NCBI RefSeq assembly: GCF_000355765.4
Contig: NZ_CP021106.3
Span: 3,071,137-3,135,136 of the forward strand
Direction: 5' to 3'
Source of the DNA: Nitrosospira lacus
GTDB taxonomy: Bacteria > Pseudomonadota > Gammaproteobacteria > Burkholderiales > Nitrosomonadaceae
DNA length: 64,000 bases
Positions 8,373 through 18,030 of this stretch are shown one piece after another (position 1 is the first letter of the stretch; every line of letters begins with the position of its first letter). The translations under genes and the position numbers were made by a program. The notes under the pieces were generated by a model, which was not told where the DNA came from, searched no databases, and saw only the letters and a list, made by a program, of their open reading frames with translations.

Positions 8373-11300
8373 TCACGTCATCGGAACGGTTGTACTGGCG
8401 GTGAGTGTGTAATTAATATTCCCCCTTGTGCCCTTTTTTATTGTTTGCGGCATCTTCTTAAAAACCCATACCCCAAGATTGTCGTCATTAGTGTCCTGAG
8501 TTGCCTTGAAAAATGCTCGAACCATAATTGAACCTTCCATGGGCTCAGTCGCTGAATCTATCTTAATTCGGTAGCTCGGTGTGTTCTCGTTGGGCAGTCC
8601 GGTATGATCTTCATGGATAGAATCAAATATCGGCGCCGCTTGATCCAGGAACCTGGGATCTTTTGGTAGAAGCTGATTCGCCAACCCGGGGTTATAAGAT
8701 AGCGTCACGGGACCTCGATCAGTGTGAAGGCGAAGGCAATCAACATCATGTTTGTCGTTATCAATAAACATTGTCGAAATCTGCAGCAATCGAACCGATT
8801 CAAAATCTTCGGTCTGCTGGGAATCGGGGATTACGTCCTCTATAAATTCAAATGTTCCTTCTACACGTAGTGTCGTAGTCAAGTCCTTCGATTCCTCCAA
8901 CGTTAGGGTCCAAGTCAGGTCCAAGATGTGGTTGGTCAAGGCTCTCTCGACAGGACGGTGATTCAACTGTGAACTTGTGATCTTTATCTGCATTTTCCCT
9001 GTGCCGTCCTGGTTAAGGAGAGATGTATCAATGTCGACACACTGTAACTGGGGATGGAAGAACAAGGTTTTATCTTTAAATGAAGTGGATGTGCCTGAAA
9101 TTGCCGGGCCGAGCACGAGACTCTGGCCGAACCGTAGCGGAGGCTCGGGAGGGAGGGGATCGGCCCCAGCTTTAAGTCGAAGATAACCGGAGGAGTTGAT
9201 TACTAGAACTTGGGGAAAGCGGCTTGTGTCGGGCACACGCTTTGCAAAAGCCAAAGTCTTTGTCATTCCTTTTGATTTTCCGTTGGTCAAGACCTCGAAC
9301 GGATCCTCCTGAATGAACGACCTCTGCTTGTTTATCACCCAGATACCGTTGTTAAACACCTCCGTCTCCCAGCGAATCTTATCTTCCTGAATCCATCTGA
9401 GCAGGTTCTCATTCTCTGCCACCCGCCGATGAGTAATACCGTATCTACTTTTATTGATCCTCAAAGCCTTTTCGGCAAATTCTTGTGCTTTTTTAAAATG
9501 CTTGGCATCTTTTAGGATCCAAGCTGCAGCGTTGGCATCTCTCGCCAGCTTGGGATGGTCAGCTTCATATATTCTCTCATCTATCTTCAGGGCTTCGCGT
9601 GCATGATGAAAGGCGCGTCCATACGCTGTGCCATCCTTCAAAATTCCCGCAATATTGATCTTTATGTCCGCAATTGACGGGTGTTCGTCCCCATATACCT
9701 TTTCATCGATCGCGAGGGCCTCCTCGGCTATTTTCAACGCATCCGCTGGCTTTCCAGTACCATGTAGAATTGCAGCAAGACTGTCTTTATCCTTCGCAAC
9801 TGAATGATGTAATGGCCCATATATTTTTTCGTCGATCGCCAAAGCTTGTTTGGCATTATCCAACGCTTCAGGCTTCCCCATTGCGTGGAGAATTCCGGCA
9901 ATGTTAATGGCTCTAGTCGCCACGGCTTGGTGGTAAGGACCGTAGATCTTTTCATCAATATCGCGTGCCATTTCCGCATATTTCTTCGCTTCCGGCAGGT
10001 TCACTTTGCCCATATCCTTTAAAATCGCAGCAATAATGTCTGCATCCCTGGCCACACATGGATGAAGGGCCCCGAAAACTTTTCGGTCGATCTCGTACGC
10101 GCGCTGAGCCTTCGTTAATGCAGCCTCTAGATTTCCTTCCCCGTGCCAGATGCCTGCATAATGGGTATAGACCGTTGCCACATTTGGATGATCCTCAGTT
10201 CCATATGCTTTGTGGTAAATATTGAATGCGCGTTCTGCATAGGTGAGAGCCCCCTTCAGATTTCCTTTTGCATGCAAAATCTCCGCGATATTGATGGCGA
10301 TGGGGGCAACGGCGGGATAATCCCGCGTGTAAAATTCTTCAATAATTTTGAGTGCCTGTCTCGCATAATTAAACGCATCATCCAGTTTGCCCTGTTCTTT
10401 CAAGACCGCAGCAATCGTACTCTTGTCTCTGGCCAAGCTTGATGGATGCCGGGGTCTTCCTTTTTTATCAACATCGTTATTTTCATCAATATCTTCAGCC
10501 CGATCGGCATAGGCTCGCGCTCCCTCCAGGTCGCATTTGTCAATTAATACCATTGCAATAGTATTCGCGTCTCTCGCAACGTCAGGATGTATCGTGCCGC
10601 GTGTTTTTTCATCGACCGCAAGCGCCCATTTAGCATGATAGAGGGCATCATCCAATTTCCCTTCCGAAAGTAGAATCTCCGCGATCGCATTAGAATTTTT
10701 AGCAAGGTGGCCCAACTCCTCAGCAATAACGATAGCTTTCTCAAGATTGGCTTTTGCATCATCGAACCGTGCCCGATCCATATAAAAGAGCCCAACTTTG
10801 GCGCATAGATCAGCAAGTGGGATTAGCGCCTCGGGACATCGCCTGTATGCATGATGGATGACCCTCAGTGTGTGAGGCGCATATTCAGAGGATTTCCAGG
10901 TATTCTGGTTATCTTTCTCATAAGTAAATCGCTCATTGACTGTTTCGACCGCGATTTTTGCCCAGCGTGATCTATCCTCCCCAAGTCGATCACGGACTGC
11001 TGCCTGGACTGGGCGGTGCATAAAGTAGCAACCCGGGCTGCGCAACCCGATGAGGCTATATTTTTGCAAGGCAATGATGGCGTTGTGAAAAGAGAGAGGT
11101 TCAGAACTGATCTCTCTTAGGGGTTGCGGTAAATTGTCAGCCTGCGAGGGTAATAATGACGCGGGGATTGCACCGGCGTCTAAAAAACTGTAGAAATTAA
11201 GAAGAGCGAAAGCCTCAGGGCTTTCGTTTTCCAACTTGGAGAATGACATCTCCCAAATTGTTGCGGCCTTGTCAGGATAACGATTGCTCGACGGCCGCTG

Positions 11301-12768
11301 GCCCAATAGCAATTGGTGTTTTTTTTGGAACTCGGTGAGGTACCCCGAAATAGTCCAGCCGGATGCTGTTATGTATGCAGCCGCTTGTTCCAGCAGCCTT
11401 GGCAAATCGCCGAGTTCATCCGCTAGGTCGTTAGCACGTTCGTCGTTCTAATGGGCTAAGTGTTGTCAGCAACTTGATTGAATCGGGTCGCCTAAGTTTT
11501 AGCACTGGTTGTACGATCGCAGGGGGCTCCCAGATGTCGTTATGTGAGGTAATCAGTACGTGATGGGGTCCCCGAGGAAGATAGCCACCTAGTGACATAT
11601 AATCTTCAGCATGGTCGAAAATAAGCAGCCAAGGGTCAACTTGTTCTTCCAACCAGGTAACTAACATCCCTGTTACCTGCGGTTCATTGCGATCCGTGGG
11701 ATTGCATAGCTTGAGCTTCTTCGCCATTTCGAAGAAATCTCCAGCTATTGTTTCTTTGGATTCGGCATTAATCCAACACGTTCCTCCGCGATAATCCTTC
11801 TTGTGCCCGTGGGAATATTCAAGTGCTATCCGGGTCTTACCTATCCCATCCGCACCGGTCAGCACTATTAAGCATCCTTGGCTTCCAAGCGAATTAAAAT
11901 TTGATTTCAATTGTTTCAGCACATCATTACTATCGATAAAATCGGGACCCCGAATTATCGGTACCTTGAAAGCTTCGCCAGGTTTGCCCAAATACTCTTG
12001 GATGAACTTCTTGATAGACTTGTATAGAGAATCTTCACGAGACCGGGGTTTGCAAATACTTATATGATCTGCTTGAATTGGGACACAAGTCCGATTTGTT
12101 TGTGGATCGGCGCTAGTGGGATCGACAATAATCCCGCCACGGAACTTCAAACCGAATATTTCCGCGGCCACAGGACAGGTTTCGGAGAAAGAGAGGCAAT
12201 CTACTTTGGGATGGTCCTTCAGATAGCCTTTAAAAAATTGATGTATATCCCTCAACTGGTCATTGTGCAGGGCCAGCGCTTTTGCTGTTTCATTAGTCCT
12301 TAGAAAATGGTCAGCCATAGCCAACAAGTTGCCACCTATCGATCCTAAATGTGGCGTAGCGATGAAGACAATGCCACGAGTATTGTCGGCGATAGGTTTG
12401 AATGTTGTATCCCCTAAACTTACCGCTTGGTGGAGGAACTCCTTCACAATAATGCCGCCCAAGCTATGAGCAATGAAAATTAGTGGCTTTTTATCCAGGT
12501 CGTTAACGTAAAGCTCATTTAAAATCGAGATACCTTGGTCGGCCAGGAGCATGGTGTCTTGAGTCCATTTCGTTGCATTAGCCGCATAGCCCAGCGTCCA
12601 TATTCCTAAATTGGGGAAATCAGCACCAAGCCATTTTGGCCAGAAACCGTCCGTTGAACTCTTGTCTGTCCAAGTATCTAACTCGTCGCCGCCAAGACCG
12701 TGCACGAACACCACGTTAACTGTGGCCTTAGTGCTATCTCGATCGGGGAAGCGGTTTGTTAGGCTCAT
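8373..12768 (-). pseudogene. NLR-like STAND protein: alpha/beta-hydrolase, NB-ARC, TPR array (one frameshift)
   Basis: Two consecutive frames form one ~1465-residue protein. The N-terminal frame (12768-11431, 445 residues) has a PGAP1/lipase-like hydrolase (VHGLGG at 22-27, AHSLGG elbow with Ser102, likely catalytic His235 in QADHISICKP). It continues with an NTPase domain: Walker A GADGIGKT at 305-312, Walker B LLIFDHAED at 381-389, and LITSHN near 405. It ends out of frame at 11431. The second frame resumes at once with RANDLADELGDLP, then LLEQAAAYI, the conserved NB-ARC continuation. About 11 kinesin-light-chain-type TPRs of ~42 residues follow (A.ALAIDEKIYGP.HP pattern, residues ~180-630), then a ~350-residue unrecognised tail. 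The shift lies near 11440-11450. This architecture is that of bacterial and fungal NLR/Avs-like immune sensors; defence is inferred. It may be inactivated, a sequencing error, or a phase-variable gene. Confidence 0.75.
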
Positions 12769-12783
12769 AATGCGTTTTTCTGG

Positions 12784-13017
12784 CTACAGGGATGTCCAAC
12801 AATATAGCCGTGCAAGGCCTCGGGCGTGGAATACAGCATTTATGCGCAAGGCTATGACCTTTCCCCGGATCTCTGTGTCGCGATTTAGAATAACGAGAGG
12901 CCGTCGAGATACATCTCTAGCTTTGGCCTTATTAACCAATTCCCAGAATATCCCCTCTCTCGGCGTCCCTTTGTCGAATCCACTATAAGGAAAAACCAGC
13001 AAGACTTTCGTCATCAT
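12784..13017 (-). CDS. Small hypothetical protein upstream of the NLR-like gene
   Basis: 77-residue frame starting ATGATG at 13017 after a purine-rich ribosome-binding stretch (agaaggaaaagaagag) and ending 15 bp before the NLR-like gene, so the two could be co-transcribed. The N-terminus (MTKVLLVFPYSGFDKG) reads like a beta-strand plus loop of an alpha/beta fold, but no family is recognised. The C-terminal part may be out of the original frame. Its reality rests on position and ribosome-binding site only. Confidence 0.4.
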   Translation of the reverse strand: MMTKVLLVFPYSGFDKGTPREGIFWELVNKAKARDVSRRPLVILNRDTEIRGKVIALRINAVFHARGLARLYCWTSL

Positions 13018-13600
13018 CTCTTCTTTTCCTTCTTTTCAGTATCATGGTTGGTAGCGCAAGGACCTGTCTCACAACCGTAGAGATAGAAACCGTAAACGAT
13101 CCCAGGCTGGGAGTTGGGTACGTCCAAGGAATGATGGCGCCCCAAACTCTGTGGTCCATTTTTTCCCGATCAAGCCGATTGAGGACGCATCAAAATGGTC
13201 AAAGAAAGAGCTTCGCCCCATCAACCTGTGGGGCTGCGAATGCAAGCCCCATACAGCAGCAAAACGCTCGACAAAATAAGCCGAAATTGTTTTTTCCCAT
13301 AGCGTCCTCCGTGTGGAAAGAAAAGAACTGCGCCTCCCTTTGAAAGCGCTCCCTGCCCAGTTTAGCTCATTTACCTTCACCTCTTCTTTCATAGCTATGA
13401 AAAGCACGAAATGCAAGGTGGCCCCCCAACAATGTCCGAATCGCAGAAAAAGGCCTCGCTCTCATCGCTCGCAACTCGTAACCACCCAGGCATTCGCATT
13501 GGGCAATTAGGTGTGGCCTTGCTCGGTCAATACAATAAAGAGCAGGCAGGGGGAGCTATGATCGAAACTTGTGTATGACGAGTATTGAAAGGGTGGCGTA
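13018..13600. other. Non-coding segment upstream of the NLR-like operon
   Basis: Contains no gene that can be supported. The open frames on either strand here lack ribosome-binding sites and family resemblance. It should include the leftward promoter of the small gene and the NLR-like gene; no confident promoter hexamers were found. Confidence 0.35.
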
Positions 13601-13603
13601 TTC

Positions 13604-14029
13604 TTGATGGTCAACCAAGATCATCAACTTCAAAAGAAGGAGGAATACGCCATAAGCAAAGATAACGTTTTAGTATTAAAAAATCCAGGAATTGCTAGCG
13701 AAATGTCGGGTGTATTGACGCAGGTGCTGCGCGATGGAGCACAGCAGATGCTGGCGCGAGCGATCAAAGCGGAGGTTGCGGAATTTCTCGAATGTTATTG
13801 GTTTGATAGGGATCAAGCGGGGCGGGCGCGTATGGTACGCAATGGGCACCTGCCGGAACGGACGATCCAGAAGGGGTTAGGCGAGGTTGGTATTAAAGCG
13901 CCGCGGGTGCGGGATCGGGCAAGCAAGATTCGGTTTACCTCCGCCATCCTGCCGCCGTATTTGCGGCGCACGAAAACGATCGAGTTACTGAGCTTCCCCT
14001 CGAAAAATCGTCTTCCAAGGGTAATGTAA
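13604..14029 (+). pseudogene. IS256-family transposase, 5' fragment
   Basis: About 125 N-terminal codons match mutator-type (IS256) transposases: LTQVLRDGAQQMLARAIKAE, then EVAEFLECYW, ARMVRNGHLPERTIQKGLGE, and VRDRASKIRFTSAILPPYLR followed by RTKTIELL. The family then needs the DDE catalytic domain, but the frame breaks after IELLSF and ends at 14029. It is a truncated, inactive copy. No terminal repeats were identified. Confidence 0.8.
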
Positions 14030-14157
14030 AATGACTAATATTGCCCATCCTGCAAAAATGCAAAATTAGCTTAAAGGGGGCTCACCTTCCTCTCGTAACG
14101 CCTTGCTCCAGCATGACGGATTTTGCCGGATGGGGAAGAAGGGAATTCATGAGCTGA

Positions 14158-14193
14158 TTTTACCCATGATAAAATAGGTTATCAAGGGTAAAT
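14158..14193. repeat. Second-type palindrome with TGATAA-6-TTATCA core
   Basis: TTTACCC-a-TGATAA, a 6 bp centre (aatagg), then TTATCA-a-GGGTAAA: a nearly perfect inverted repeat with the same TGATAA / TTATCA inner half-sites and 6 bp spacer as the dif-like sites at 2161 and 14230 but different outer arms. It lies 37 bp left of the 14230 site. Confidence 0.5.
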
Positions 14194-14229
14194 GATAAGT
14201 AGAATTTTCTGGCATTTTTCGATCGCGTG

Positions 14230-14257
14230 ATTATCGATAACGTATTTTATCAATAAT
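14230..14257. repeat. dif-like 11-6-11 palindrome, right copy
   Basis: Arms ATTATCGATAA / TTATCAATAAT around the 6 bp centre cgtatt; one arm mismatch. It matches the site at 2161-2188 in the same orientation, including the trailing agaa. The pair delimits 12.07 kb containing the GC-rich operon, the NLR-like gene and the IS256 fragment. Confidence 0.6.
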
Positions 14258-14423
14258 AGAATATGCCCAGAGAAACATCCCTTGGCATCCCAAAGAACAG
14301 CTCGGACCTCGTCTGCAAATCGTTCGGACGCGCGCAACTTCATGTCTTCAACTACTGGCGCCACTTGGGAACAGTGGAAACGACTGCGATCTGGATAAGT
14401 TACTGAATGTCCGTGCCGCCCCC

Positions 14424-14451
14424 TACTACAGGCCCTCAGGAGCCTGTAGTA
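14424..14451 (-). terminator. Hairpin downstream of the parB remnant
   Basis: Perfect 10 bp stem TACTACAGGC / GCCTGTAGTA with an 8-base loop, immediately downstream of the leftward ParB-C-terminal remnant. The two other ParB copies in the window (ends at 28505 and 29622) are each followed by a comparable hairpin, so this is probably the ancestral terminator of the partition gene. Confidence 0.5.
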
Positions 14452-14489
14452 TCACCTTTATTACTGATCCAGCGATATCTTTGCCCTGA

Positions 14490-14790
14490 ATTATCCGGCA
14501 ACGAGCGCAAATCGGAGAGTTCACTATCCGCTTGCTGGATCAGATCAGCCTTTTTCAAACCCCGCAGAAGTTCGGCATTGGGGGGTGATACCGCTTCCGT
14601 CACCACCGATAGATTCCTGTCCTTCGAGACGTACGACAGATAGCTCTCCGGCGTGGATTCCCACCAGTCGGCCATGTCCAGGCCAAGGCGGGCATGATCG
14701 CCGCCACGTCATCCGATGGCGCATTCTCCCGCCCCGATCGGTATTGATCGAAACCGCCGTCTTTCTTGTCAGATCAAAACTACTACAGAT
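14490..14790 (-). pseudogene. parB-like C-terminal remnant (third copy)
   Basis: Leftward translation gives MADWWESTPESYLSYVSKDR, then EAVSPPNAELLRGLKKADLI and SDLRSLPDNSG, clearly paralogous to the C-terminus of the complete ParB-like gene ending at 29622 (MADWWEPTPENYLLHVSKDR ... LSGLRWLPD). Upstream, pieces of TAVSLNT and RENAPSD are recognisable in shifted frames. The N-terminal ParB and helix-turn-helix regions are absent. It is a relic of a related element. Confidence 0.75.
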
Positions 14791-15164
14791 TAAACCGGAA
14801 TTAACGCACCTTAATGGAAATTCCAAGCCGAATCATTTTGTCTTTGATTCTTGCTTTAGTTCTATCTGGGTACGGGCTGCTTGGGGCTAGGCTACCGGCT
14901 TCTTCTGCTAGTTGTAGTGCCTTTATCAAGCTATACCGAATTCCCTTTAGGGGATTTAAGCTCAAACCTGCAGAATTTACAATATGATTATTAAATCAAT
15001 ATGTTATTGAAATTCTATATTAACTAAAATTAATCCAAGATCGATTAGGTTAAAGTTATCCTGAAAATTCGTTACGTGCGTTATCACACAGATTATTTTT
15101 TTACTCACAGCTATTCTTTTATTCCGCTTATAGATGTTTTATTAAAGTAATCAGGAGAATCGTC
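14791..15164. other. AT-rich spacer upstream of the PepSY-like gene
   Basis: No gene supported. The AT-rich part from ~14990 to 15130 presumably holds the promoter of the following secreted protein, but no specific hexamers are claimed. Confidence 0.35.
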
Positions 15165-15464
15165 ATGAAGACTAAAATATTTGCATTAATCGCTTTGCCC
15201 CTCGTCATGGCATACGCAGCTCCAAGCTTTGCGGGGAAAGGGGAGGAAATTAAGTGGTCCCAAGTGCCAACCATAGTTCAAAAAACGTTCTCCGAAAACA
15301 TGGGTGGCGGGAAAATTGAAGAAATCACGAAGGAAACAAGAACAATAGACGGTAAATCTGTCACGCTTTATGAAGCTAAGGTCAGAAAGCCCGGTCCAAG
15401 TGGCAAGAAAATTGAAATTGAAGTGGATGAAAACGGCAAACTCATCGAGCTGGAGGACGAATAA
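15165..15464 (+). CDS. Small periplasmic PepSY-like protein
   Basis: 99 residues with a clear signal peptide (MKTKIFALIALPLVMAYAAP, cleavage near SFA-GKG at residue 23) and a ribosome-binding site (caggag) 8 bases before ATG. The mature part (IKWSQVPTIVQKTF, then KIEEITKETRTIDGKSVTLY and IEIEVDENGKLIELED) follows the helix plus beta-hairpin pattern of PepSY-like domains, in which a helix beginning with Val-Pro...Val is followed by two strands and a DENGKL turn. Such small proteins are usually periplasmic inhibitors or stress proteins; the specific role is unknown. It stands alone between parB and parA remnants. Confidence 0.65.
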   Translation: MKTKIFALIALPLVMAYAAPSFAGKGEEIKWSQVPTIVQKTFSENMGGGKIEEITKETRTIDGKSVTLYEAKVRKPGPSGKKIEIEVDENGKLIELEDE

Positions 15465-15898
15465 AGCACCCCTCTACTTACGGCAGGGTATTAACTGGCT
15501 CTTGCAATCTGCTGGCTTCAGCTAACCTTATGTCCGCACTCGATCTCATTCAAAAAACCACCAATAAATTTCTCAATGCTGTCAACGTAGCGTTGTCAGG
15601 AAACGTTAACTTTGGATTCGATTTTTAATCCTACATATCGCCGATCGATTCGGCTTTCGCTAAGTCGTTAGATTCATAGATAATGATTCTTTAGCTCGAA
15701 TCCCACATCATGGCTTTGAAATAGTCCTGTCCCCAGGCGCTTAGCGACTTGCCGAGGACGCAGCCGGTCCCTTCAAATTTCCGATTTTGCTGTCTTGTGC
15801 TAATGCGGTTTTGGCTTATTGCCCCATTTCGTACGATTCCTTACCTTCATCCAATATATTTTTGTGTTACTGAATTGTCATATGTATGGATAACGTAT
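15465..15898. other. Non-coding spacer
   Basis: No gene, RNA or repeat could be supported between the PepSY-like gene and the ParA stub. Open frames here are short and have no ribosome-binding site. Confidence 0.35.
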
Positions 15899-15979
15899 AT
15901 GTGTACTTTGGTTCTGGCGGGTCAAAAGGGCGGTGTAGGTAAAACCACCATTGTCGGGAGTCTTGCTCAGCATGGCTGA
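15899..15979 (+). pseudogene. parA-like stub (deviant Walker A only)
   Basis: 26 codons: MCTLVLAGQKGGVGKTTIVG followed by SLAQHG and a stop. This is the N-terminal strand and deviant Walker A motif (KGGVGKTT) of ParA/MinD partition ATPases; the remaining ~200 residues are missing. Together with the ParB remnants it indicates a decayed partition module. An IS481-like element inserted 24 bp further on. Confidence 0.75.
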
Positions 15980-16003
15980 AAGATCGTAATCGCGCTCCTT
16001 ATA

Positions 16004-17225
16004 TGTAGTAGTTCCGATTTAATCTGACAGTAGGCCTTGCCAAAGGGCGGGGTTACCCGGTTTGATAGAGGTGCGAATCTTTATCAAATTGAGCGCGCAA
16101 GCGCAAAGGAGTAACCCCATGAGTAGTTTTCAACAGAATGTTATCAAACACAAGGTAGGCTTACTCAGTCTGGCAGCCGAGCTTGGCAATGTATCGCGCG
16201 CCTGTAAGGTAATGGGCTTTTCTCGCGATACGTTTTATCGCTATCAATCGGCTATGGACTCAGGGGGTATCGATGCCCTGATTGATGCCAATCGGAGGAA
16301 ACCCAACCCCAAGAACCGTGTTGAAGAAGCCACGGAAGCTTCAGTGGCTGCATTTGCCATTGAGCAGCCTGCTTTTGGTCAGGTGCGGGTATCCAATGAG
16401 TTACGCAAACGCGGCATCTTCGTTTCTCCCTCAGGCGTTCGCTCAGTTTGGCTGCGGCATGGTCTGGAATCATTCAAGAGGCGTTTGGCAGCCCTGGAAC
16501 GTCATGTCGTCCAGACGGGTGAAGTTCTGACCGAAGCGCAGGTCACTGCTCTGGAGAAGAAGCAGGATGACGATATTGCCCATGGCGAGATTGAAACGGC
16601 TCATCCAGGCTACCTTGGCAGCCAGGACACCTTCTACGTGGGAACGATCAAGGGCGTCGGCCGCATCTATCAGCAGACATTCGTCGATACCTATTCCAAG
16701 TGGGCCGCTGCCAAGCTCTACACAACCAAAACGCCGATTACCGCAGCGGATCTCCTCAATGACCAGGTACTGCCATTCTTCGCAGAACAGGGCATGGGCC
16801 TAATCCGTGTTTTGACTGATCGCGGTACCGAGTATTGTGGTAAGCTAGAGACTCATGATTATCAGCTCTACCTTGCCCTCAATGACATTGAACACACCAG
16901 GACCAAAGCCCACCATCCGCAGACCAACGGCATCTGCGAGCGTTTTCACAAAACCATCCTGCAAGAGTTCTACCAAGTAGCATTCCGGCGCAAGATATAC
17001 CGGTCAATTGAGGAACTGCAAATTGATCTGGATGACTGGCTGCATTCCTATAATCATGTTCGCACCCATCAGGGAAAAATGTGTTGCGGGCGAACACCCA
17101 TGCAAACATTAATTGACGGAAAGGAGGACTGGCACGATAAAATCACATTACTGAACAATTGAATCTGATCTGACAATTGCACCAGTCAAATCGGGTAACT
17201 GTCAGATGAAGTCGCGACTACTACA
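16004..17225 (+). mobile_element. Complete IS481-family insertion sequence with target duplication
   Basis: Terminal inverted repeats: the left end begins TGTAGTAGTTCCGATTT and continues ATCTGACAGT; the reverse complement of the right end begins TGTAGTAGTCGCGACTT and continues ATCTGACAGT. Length is 1222 bp. It is flanked by the 7 bp direct repeat ccttata at 15997-16003 and 17226-17232, an intact target duplication, so the insertion is recent. It contains one transposase gene reading rightwards. Confidence 0.9.
16119..17162 (+). CDS. IS481-family transposase
   Basis: 347-residue DDE transposase. The start at 16119 is chosen because a good ribosome-binding site (aaggag) precedes it. The N-terminus has a winged helix-turn-helix (NVSRACKVMGFSRDTFYRYQ). 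The rve-type catalytic core is marked by DTFYVGTIKGVGRIYQQTFV with DTYSKW, then LTDRGTEYCG, and finally AHHPQTNGICERFHKTILQE, which supplies the last acidic residue. The C-terminus (YNHVRTHQGKMCCGRTPMQT) is typical of the family. Full length and intact catalytic motifs suggest it is active. Confidence 0.93.
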   Translation: MSSFQQNVIKHKVGLLSLAAELGNVSRACKVMGFSRDTFYRYQSAMDSGGIDALIDANRRKPNPKNRVEEATEASVAAFAIEQPAFGQVRVSNELRKRGIFVSPSGVRSVWLRHGLESFKRRLAALERHVVQTGEVLTEAQVTALEKKQDDDIAHGEIETAHPGYLGSQDTFYVGTIKGVGRIYQQTFVDTYSKWAAAKLYTTKTPITAADLLNDQVLPFFAEQGMGLIRVLTDRGTEYCGKLETHDYQLYLALNDIEHTRTKAHHPQTNGICERFHKTILQEFYQVAFRRKIYRSIEELQIDLDDWLHSYNHVRTHQGKMCCGRTPMQTLIDGKEDWHDKITLLNN

Positions 17226-17233
17226 CCTTATAC

Positions 17234-17560
17234 TTAGGGCTTGTTCCCCTTAGAGCCTTTATCCCTGTTATTCTGGTCATATCTTTCCGTACCGTCTGTA
17301 TTGTATCTGGAATTGTCCTGTTTGCTGCCACTCGAAGGATTGTTACTTTTTTGCGGCTGCTTCTTTTCGGCTCCACGGTTAGGCGGGCATTTCTCCCTTA
17401 AGTAACCGGAATCACCCGGTCCAATAGAATCCGACACGTCACATTCTTTCGTCGGCACCTCCATATTTTCCGTGGCCTGCACTATTCCCATGCTCATCAG
17501 GCTAAAAATAAATGTGCTAGCCAGCGCCCATGCTTTTGCCGTTAATACTGAAGATTTCAT
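17234..17560 (-). CDS. Small secreted hydrophilic protein
   Basis: 108 residues; start ATG at 17560 with a strong ribosome-binding site (ggggagg). A signal peptide (MKSSVLTAKAWALASTFIFS ... VQA-TEN, cleavage near residue 30) is followed by a short Cys-containing segment (two Cys ~21 residues apart) and a low-complexity tail rich in Lys, Asn, Gln, Asp and Ser. No family recognised. The IS481-like element inserted immediately beyond its stop codon (target duplication 17226-17232), so the gene itself is intact but its terminator is displaced. Confidence 0.55.
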   Translation of the reverse strand: MKSSVLTAKAWALASTFIFSLMSMGIVQATENMEVPTKECDVSDSIGPGDSGYLREKCPPNRGAEKKQPQKSNNPSSGSKQDNSRYNTDGTERYDQNNRDKGSKGNKP

Positions 17561-18030
17561 GATGCCCTCCCCTTCACTCAGAACCCCAGCGACATTGCTG
17601 ACGATATATCATACATATCGGTGCAGCAAGATTCGTGCGTTAGCACACTTAATAGAGGTCTGAGGAGCAAATGGAACAGCCAAGTGACTTAAGGGTATCG
17701 TTATCCTTCTCGGGTAACTGTCGGATGAGGTCGCGACTACTAAAAATATTAGCTTTTTTCTCATTTGCTTGATTTTGTACTCATGTTTGCTTGCTATTGG
17801 CGTGCTAGGCGGCGTCCTGCCCCCGCATCAGAAATGCCGTCTCTATCCGTTTCAAGCATTGCCATCGTTTGTTGCGGCGAAATGCTGTGCCACGCAGAAT
17901 TATTAGTGCCTTTCATCAGCTAGAGCGTATCCCATTACATATTTTACCTTCGGTTTTATGATGGCTAGGCGTCGACTTGTCTGACGCTTTGATCATACTA
18001 TTCCTTAGGGGAGACCCCAGAATTCGGAAG
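17561..18030. other. Spacer with IS right-end remnant
   Basis: No gene supported. It contains the isolated IS end at 17710-17742 (separate entry). The remainder shows no recognisable feature. Confidence 0.4.
17710..17742. repeat. Solo right end of the IS481-like element
   Basis: 33 bases beginning tcgggtaactgtc and ending gtcgcgactacta match the right terminal region of the complete element (17191-17223) with two mismatches. No transposase or left end accompanies it, so it is the scar of an older copy. Confidence 0.75.

Noticed and set aside
13069-13416. 115-codon minus-strand frame upstream of the NLR-like gene
   Set aside because: Composition is unlike coding sequence, no ribosome-binding site, no family resemblance.
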